From Tannerellaceae bacterium (lineage in GTDB: Bacteria; Bacteroidota; Bacteroidia; Bacteroidales; Tannerellaceae): a stretch of DNA of 16,965 nucleotides. Each line of letters starts with the position of its first letter. The first letter of the stretch is position 1. Positions 12,542 through 16,965 of the stretch are shown one piece after another. The translations under genes and the position numbers were made by a program. The stretch covers positions 1 to 16,965 of the forward strand of contig JAIRZN010000068.1 in NCBI GenBank assembly GCA_031267205.1, read 5' to 3'. A model generated the notes under the pieces. The model was not told the DNA's origin. It saw only the letters and a list, made by a program, of their open reading frames with translations, and did not search any database.

Positions 12542-14425
12542 ATGAAACGTATATTATGCATTTTGTTCGTATCCATCCTGGCAAGCGCCTCAGCCTTTTC
12601 CGGGAATTACAAGAGTTTTAAAGTATCCGTCTATACCAGGGCGTATGAGGTAGAAAAGATGAAAGATCTGCACTGGCTTGATTCCACCTGGAACATAATC
12701 TCCAGCCAGATCAAGGTAGACAAGATATACCTTGAAACACATCGCGACTTACACATAGTTCCGAGCGAAACACTGGAACAGGCCAAGAAGTTCTTCGCAG
12801 AAAAGGGCGTCGAAACGGGCGGCGGCATCACTTACACCATCAACGAAGCCAACAACTTCGAGACCTTCTGCTACTCTAATCCCGAACACAGGAAACTTGT
12901 CCAGGAAATAGCCGAACATACAGCTAAACACTTCGACGACTTTATCCTCGACGACTTTTTCTTCACAAGCTGCAAGTCGGACATCGAGATCAAGGCCAAA
13001 GGCGCAAAGAGCTGGACGCAATACCGTATAGACCTCATGACTGAAGCAGGGCAGAACCTTGTCATAAAGCCGGCTAAAAAAGTAAACCCAAAAGTGAAGG
13101 TTATCATCAAATACCCCAATTGGTACGACCATTTTCAAGGATTGGGCTTCGACCTCAAGAACGGGCCGCAAATATTTGACGGAGTATGGACAGGTACCGA
13201 GACACGTGACCCCTCGTCGGCTCAACACCTCCAGAATTACTTAGGATATAATATCATAAGATACTTTGAAAACCTGCGCCCCGGTCACAACTACGGCGGA
13301 TGGGTAGATAGCGGAGGCTCCAATATGGGTATGGACAGATATGCGGAACAGCTATGGCTCACCTTCTTCGCTAAAGCCCCAGAAATGGCCCTCTTCGCCT
13401 ACAATCAGCTAATCGGCGTACAACTCAGGCCCGAACAGCATCGCACCCCCTGGCAGGGACAAGGCACAAGCTTCGACTACGACGAAATGATGAAGCCTGT
13501 CAACCTCAACGGCAAAACCGTAACGCCAACCACCCTCGCCCGCGCCGCAGGATATACGTTTGAAAGCATCGACAATTTCATCTACAAGCTGGGCAAGCCT
13601 ATCGGCATCAAAACATACAAACCTTATCATACGCTCGGCGACGACTTCCTGCAAAACTATCTTGGTATGATAGGACTGCCTATGGACGAATATTCCGACT
13701 TCCCAACCGACCAAAAGGTAGTCCTCCTCACCGAACAGGCTAAAGGAGATCCCGACATCATCAATAAGATAAAAGGACAGTTAACCAAAGGCAACGATAT
13801 CGTAATCACCAGCGGACTACTTGCCGCAATTCCCGAAAAGATTGCCGACATAGCCGAACTGAGAGCCGATAAACTCGCTTTGGTAAACGACTTCGGCTTC
13901 GCAGGGAAAACAGATAAGGACATTCTCGTCAGGCAAGTGCTTTACCAGACTAATGACTCCTGGGAAACAATAAGCGCCGGACGACCTCTCACGGGAGGCA
14001 CAAGCGGATACCCCGTAGTATTGCGCGCCCCGTACTCACAAGGCAACCTCTATGTCATCACCATACCGGAAGACTTCGGCAACCTCTATGACTATCCCAC
14101 AGGCGTCCTCAATGCTTTCCGCCAGATATTAAGCAAAGACTTGGAAGTGCGTATCGACGCGCCTGCTAAAGTAGGATTGTTTGTCTATGACAACGGCACA
14201 TTCATAGTCGAATCATTCCTCGACTATCCCGTCACCATCAATGTGAACACAACCGACAACATTACCGTTATAACCGACATACTCTCCGGCATCAAGGTAG
14301 ACAAACAACCCGAAGCCAATGCCGGGCCAAGCATCTTCGGACGCCGTTTCCGCCCGGACGACAAGAACAATGTTTTCCGCGTAACGCTCATGCCCCACTC
14401 ATATAAAGTATTCCAAAAGAATTAA
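12542..14425 (+). CDS. Secreted glycoside-hydrolase-like protein with TIM barrel and GATase-like domain
   Basis: A 627-residue protein with a signal peptide (MKRILCILFVSILASASA). Residues about 25-340 look like a TIM barrel: SFKVSVYTRAYEV, the acidic FDDFILDDFFFTSC near 131-144, VKVIIKYPNWYDHFQG, and GTETRD with E220, which has the position of a catalytic acidic residue. Residues about 355-500 resemble the class I glutamine-amidotransferase-like domain that follows the barrel in GH42-type enzymes (KPIGIKTYKP, NDIVITSGLL). A C-terminal beta domain ends VFRVTLMPHSYKVFQKN. I cannot assign a CAZy family. The gene lies 51 bases after the epimerase and 10 before the next hydrolase-like gene, so all three probably act on the same glycan in the periplasm or at the surface. 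Substrate unknown. Confidence 0.7.
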   Translation: MKRILCILFVSILASASAFSGNYKSFKVSVYTRAYEVEKMKDLHWLDSTWNIISSQIKVDKIYLETHRDLHIVPSETLEQAKKFFAEKGVETGGGITYTINEANNFETFCYSNPEHRKLVQEIAEHTAKHFDDFILDDFFFTSCKSDIEIKAKGAKSWTQYRIDLMTEAGQNLVIKPAKKVNPKVKVIIKYPNWYDHFQGLGFDLKNGPQIFDGVWTGTETRDPSSAQHLQNYLGYNIIRYFENLRPGHNYGGWVDSGGSNMGMDRYAEQLWLTFFAKAPEMALFAYNQLIGVQLRPEQHRTPWQGQGTSFDYDEMMKPVNLNGKTVTPTTLARAAGYTFESIDNFIYKLGKPIGIKTYKPYHTLGDDFLQNYLGMIGLPMDEYSDFPTDQKVVLLTEQAKGDPDIINKIKGQLTKGNDIVITSGLLAAIPEKIADIAELRADKLALVNDFGFAGKTDKDILVRQVLYQTNDSWETISAGRPLTGGTSGYPVVLRAPYSQGNLYVITIPEDFGNLYDYPTGVLNAFRQILSKDLEVRIDAPAKVGLFVYDNGTFIVESFLDYPVTINVNTTDNITVITDILSGIKVDKQPEANAGPSIFGRRFRPDDKNNVFRVTLMPHSYKVFQKN

Positions 14426-14435
14426 TAGAATCATT

Positions 14436-16379
14436 ATGAAAGACGTAAAGAACACGACGTTGGTATATACCGTAGCAACCCTCGTTGTTTTATTAGGACT
14501 TATGCCCGGAACAATCTCCGCGCAAACCGAAGTGATGGCCTGGGGCAATATGACAGGCATACGAGTCGAAGGACAACTGATAGAATTTGAATCATCCTTC
14601 CGCGTCGTCGAAACAGGCTGGACGGATATGGACTTTACCGGCAGGGAACGGCAAAACACGCAATACAGCCGCAGCGGTGAAGCCCAGACAGTGAAAAGTT
14701 CCGTGAAACGCGTAAACTTTGAACAGACAGTAGAAGACAAGGGCAAGGGAATAGCCGCCGTATCGCTCTCCTACACTTCCGACACCGCACGTCGCGTCGA
14801 AGGCGTTTACTATGGATTGGAACTGCCCTCCAAACGCTACGCAACAGGAACGGTCAAAGTAGGCAACGCCGCGCCGATACCCATTACGCTCAATGGAACT
14901 TCGCGTAAGGCCTCCGGACGACAAATTACTATCGAAGGCGAAGGGCGAAACATCGCAATAAATTTCACTTCCGCCGTGACCGCCTTCCTCCATAAAGAAC
15001 AGAACGGAGAGACCATACTCTACGTCGAACTACTGGGCGCTAACCTGAAGAAAGGGCAAAAAGGCAAGCTCAACTTCACCATCACTGCATCGGGCGACAT
15101 CGACAACGCTCCTGTGGAAATTGTTGTAAATAAAAACGCTCCAGGACGCCTCTTTGCCGGATTAGGCGGTAATTTCCGTCTCCAAAACCCCGCCAACGAC
15201 CCCAAAGTGATCGACTATTGCCTTGACAATATGCGAGTGGCTTTTGCAAGAGTGGAAATGCCCTGGGGAACATGGCAGCCCAACGAAAACTCCAACCCCC
15301 TGGAGCAAGCGCGCGCCGGCGAACTCAATCCGCGCGTAAAAAGCTCCATGGAAATAGCGCAACGCCTTGCCGCCAAAGGAATGCCGGTTATCGTCAGCGC
15401 CTGGTTCCCTCCCACCTGGGCATTATATCCCGGCCAGAACGCCTTCGGAAGAGGAGGCATAGCGGCCTTGAAGCTCGACCGGAACAAAGACAAGCAGATA
15501 TACAATTCGCTGACCGACTATCTGGTTTGCCTCAAAGAAACCTATGGCGTGGAAGCATATGCCTTCTCCTTCAATGAATCCGACCTCGGCATAAACGTCC
15601 TTCATACCCCCGAAGAACACGCCGCCTTTATCAAAGGACTGGGCGCACACATGGCCTCGCACGGGTTGGCTACAAAGATGCTGCTCGGCGACAACTCCGA
15701 CGCCACCACGTTCGACTTCATCCTTCCCGCCCTCAACGATCCTGAAGCGCATAAGTACATCGCCGCCGTATCCTTCCACTCCTGGCGCGGATGCGATGAC
15801 GAAACGCTCAAACGCTGGGCAGGCTCGGCAAGACAACTCAACGTTCCGCTCATCGTCGGCGAAGGCAGCACCGACGCCGCCGCCTGGCGTTACCCTCAGA
15901 TATTTCTCGAACCAACGTTCGCGCTATACGAAATTAACCTCTATGTCCGTATCGCGGCAATATGCCAGCCGCTGAGCATACTGCAATGGCAGCTCACCTC
16001 CGACTATTCCCTCCTCTGGGGAGCAGGCATATACGGATCCGAAGGAGAACTTCGCCCAACGCAACGCTTCTGGAATCTGAAGCAACTCGCCGTTACGCCG
16101 GAGGAATCGTTCGCACTCCCCTTCACCTGCAACAAGGAAGAAGTCAACTGCGCCGCCTTCGGTAATCTCACTCGCAACGAATACGCCGTGCACATAGTCA
16201 ACAACGGCGCCGGACGGACGGCAACCATCAAAGGATTGCCCGCCTTAACCACCGTCAAGGCCTACGCAACCAACAGCGCAACAAGCATGCAGCAAATCAA
16301 AAGCTCCATATCCGCCGACGGTAGCATATCCGTGGAACTACCGCCCGCAGGATTCGTCACCCTCATAGCAACCAGGTAG
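14436..16379 (+). CDS. Secreted GH30-like (clan GH-A) glycoside hydrolase
   Basis: A 647-residue exported protein with a signal peptide ending near GTISAQ. Residues about 30-230 form an all-beta N-terminal domain. Residues about 235-560 form the catalytic barrel: FAGLGGNFRLQNP resembles the GH30 opening, FARVEMPWGTWQP and MPVIVSAWFPPTWALYPG are barrel strands, FNESDLG carries the likely acid/base E381, and LIVGEGSTD carries the likely nucleophile E476, about 95 residues apart as in clan GH-A. The end is a small beta domain (SVELPPAGFVTLIATR), as in GH30 enzymes. GH30 members cleave glucosyl-, xylo- or fucosyl-linkages; this one is too divergent to choose. It is the last gene of the operon, followed by a perfect hairpin. 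Confidence 0.75.
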   Translation: MKDVKNTTLVYTVATLVVLLGLMPGTISAQTEVMAWGNMTGIRVEGQLIEFESSFRVVETGWTDMDFTGRERQNTQYSRSGEAQTVKSSVKRVNFEQTVEDKGKGIAAVSLSYTSDTARRVEGVYYGLELPSKRYATGTVKVGNAAPIPITLNGTSRKASGRQITIEGEGRNIAINFTSAVTAFLHKEQNGETILYVELLGANLKKGQKGKLNFTITASGDIDNAPVEIVVNKNAPGRLFAGLGGNFRLQNPANDPKVIDYCLDNMRVAFARVEMPWGTWQPNENSNPLEQARAGELNPRVKSSMEIAQRLAAKGMPVIVSAWFPPTWALYPGQNAFGRGGIAALKLDRNKDKQIYNSLTDYLVCLKETYGVEAYAFSFNESDLGINVLHTPEEHAAFIKGLGAHMASHGLATKMLLGDNSDATTFDFILPALNDPEAHKYIAAVSFHSWRGCDDETLKRWAGSARQLNVPLIVGEGSTDAAAWRYPQIFLEPTFALYEINLYVRIAAICQPLSILQWQLTSDYSLLWGAGIYGSEGELRPTQRFWNLKQLAVTPEESFALPFTCNKEEVNCAAFGNLTRNEYAVHIVNNGAGRTATIKGLPALTTVKAYATNSATSMQQIKSSISADGSISVELPPAGFVTLIATR

Positions 16380-16409
16380 GCATTGTGATAAAACAAACCC
16401 TTTTATTGG

Positions 16410-16461
16410 CGGGCAGATTTTTCGGACAACGGAAAATCTGCCCGTTGTATTCATTTTTTTC
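16410..16461 (+). terminator. Intrinsic terminator of the carbohydrate operon
   Basis: CGGGCAGATTTT (16410-16421) pairs perfectly with AAAATCTGCCCG (16433-16444), with a short loop, and is followed by a T-rich tail ending in seven T (16454-16460). It lies 30 bases after the GH30-like stop codon. Confidence 0.85.
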
Positions 16462-16463
16462 AT

Positions 16464-16471
16464 TAGTTTTG
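16464..16471 (+). promoter_or_regulatory. Promoter -7 element for the terminal lipoprotein gene
   Basis: TAGTTTTG matches TAnnTTTG and lies 25 bases before the ATG. A TTG at 16445-16447 is only 16 bases upstream, shorter than the usual spacing. Position right after a terminator supports a new transcription unit. Confidence 0.55.
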
Positions 16472-16495
16472 CGACCATAAAAACAACAAATTGTT

Positions 16496-16965
16496 ATGAA
16501 AAAGCTGATAGCATTTATTTTGATAATTCCGTTAACGCCAATTCTATTGAGCGGATGCCGTAAAAGCATGGAAAATTTCACTTTCACCTATAGTATGGAG
16601 AGCGTAAACAACTATAAGCTGACATGTTTTTTTCACAGTGACAAAACCTATAAAATAGAAGAACACAACTATTTTATGGATAATCATGCCGGCATACGGG
16701 CCCCCCGCATCAAGGAAGGCGTATTAACGGACGAAGAATACGCCGAAGTCGTTGAGCGCCTGTCCGCCTGCGATTTTTATGCATTAAAAGACGCTTACGG
16801 CTTCGACAAAGAAATCAGTGGTATGGTCGACATCCTCTATCAAATCAGTTTTACTTCGGAAGGAAAGACTAAACACGTATCAATACGTAGCAACGACGAT
16901 AATAGTTTCCCCCCTCATTTCATTGATTTATTAAAATATATAAGCGATTTCCTCAAAGCGAATCC
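16496..16965 (+). CDS. Partial predicted lipoprotein, 3' end outside the window
   Basis: At least 156 residues, open to the window end. The signal is a classical lipoprotein one: MKKLIAFILIIPLTPILLSGC, with LSGC as lipobox and the acylated cysteine at residue 21. The mature part alternates beta-rich stretches (ENFTFTYSMESVNNYKLTCF, YQISFTSEGKTKHVSIRS) with a helical segment (LTDEEYAEVVERLSACDFYA). I recognise no family and no catalytic motif. It has its own promoter after the terminator of the preceding operon, so a link to the glycoside hydrolases is not implied. Confidence 0.75.
   Translation, partial: MKKLIAFILIIPLTPILLSGCRKSMENFTFTYSMESVNNYKLTCFFHSDKTYKIEEHNYFMDNHAGIRAPRIKEGVLTDEEYAEVVERLSACDFYALKDAYGFDKEISGMVDILYQISFTSEGKTKHVSIRSNDDNSFPPHFIDLLKYISDFLKAN

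Overview
The window looks like a chromosomal segment of a Bacteroidota member, most likely order Bacteroidales. Three things point there. Several genes are preceded by the Bacteroidota sigma-factor -7 element TAnnTTTG, with A/T-rich leaders in place of strong Shine-Dalgarno sites. The gene neighbourhoods are typical of the group: DUF4271-hemD-rnpA-yidD next to tyrS, an XRE/cupin regulator with an acyl-CoA ligase and a cytidylate-kinase-like protein, and BlaI with an M56-TonB protein. Several proteins carry short-leader lipoprotein signals. Genus cannot be fixed from sequence alone.

Layout. (1) 39-2984, + strand: an operon of an XRE/cupin regulator, an AMP-forming acyl-CoA ligase and a cytidylate-kinase-like protein. 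(2) 3008-6506, - strand: tyrS with its own promoter, and upstream a tightly packed DUF4271-hemD-rnpA-yidD operon. These are housekeeping genes for tRNA charging, tetrapyrrole synthesis, RNase P and membrane-protein insertion. (3) 6507-8207: an unusual accessory stretch. It holds a short, probably frameshifted secreted-peptide gene, then a tandem duplication of about 470 bp. Each copy carries, in order, a strong hairpin terminator, a small lipoprotein gene on the - strand with its promoter, and a 3' remnant of a histidine-kinase gene on the + strand. After that comes an array of eight repeats with an exact 41-bp period and a palindromic core. (4) 8208-9090, - strand: a DUF6261-like helical protein with a near-consensus promoter. 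(5) 9186-10969, + strand: a BlaI-type repressor and an M56 metallopeptidase fused to a TonB C-terminal domain, with paired dyad operators around the promoter and a strong terminator after the operon. (6) 11063-16444, + strand: a carbohydrate operon of an AGE-family epimerase predicted to be a lipoprotein and two secreted glycoside-hydrolase-like proteins, ended by a perfect hairpin. (7) 16464 to the end: a promoter and a partial lipoprotein gene that runs off the window.

How the parts work together. Regions 1, 2 and 5 are conserved gene sets with predictable roles. Region 6 looks like a glycan-processing cassette in which hydrolysis, and possibly sugar epimerisation, happen outside the cytoplasm; no SusC/SusD pair is visible, so the substrate is unknown. 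The most unusual part is 6507-8207. The duplicated lipoprotein genes differ mostly by silent changes over the signal and central part but diverge sharply at the C-terminus. The histidine-kinase remnants differ only silently over the conserved motif. The 41-bp array keeps exact spacing, 14 invariant positions and one apparent compensatory pair of changes, so it looks more like a structured or protein-binding array than neutral sequence.
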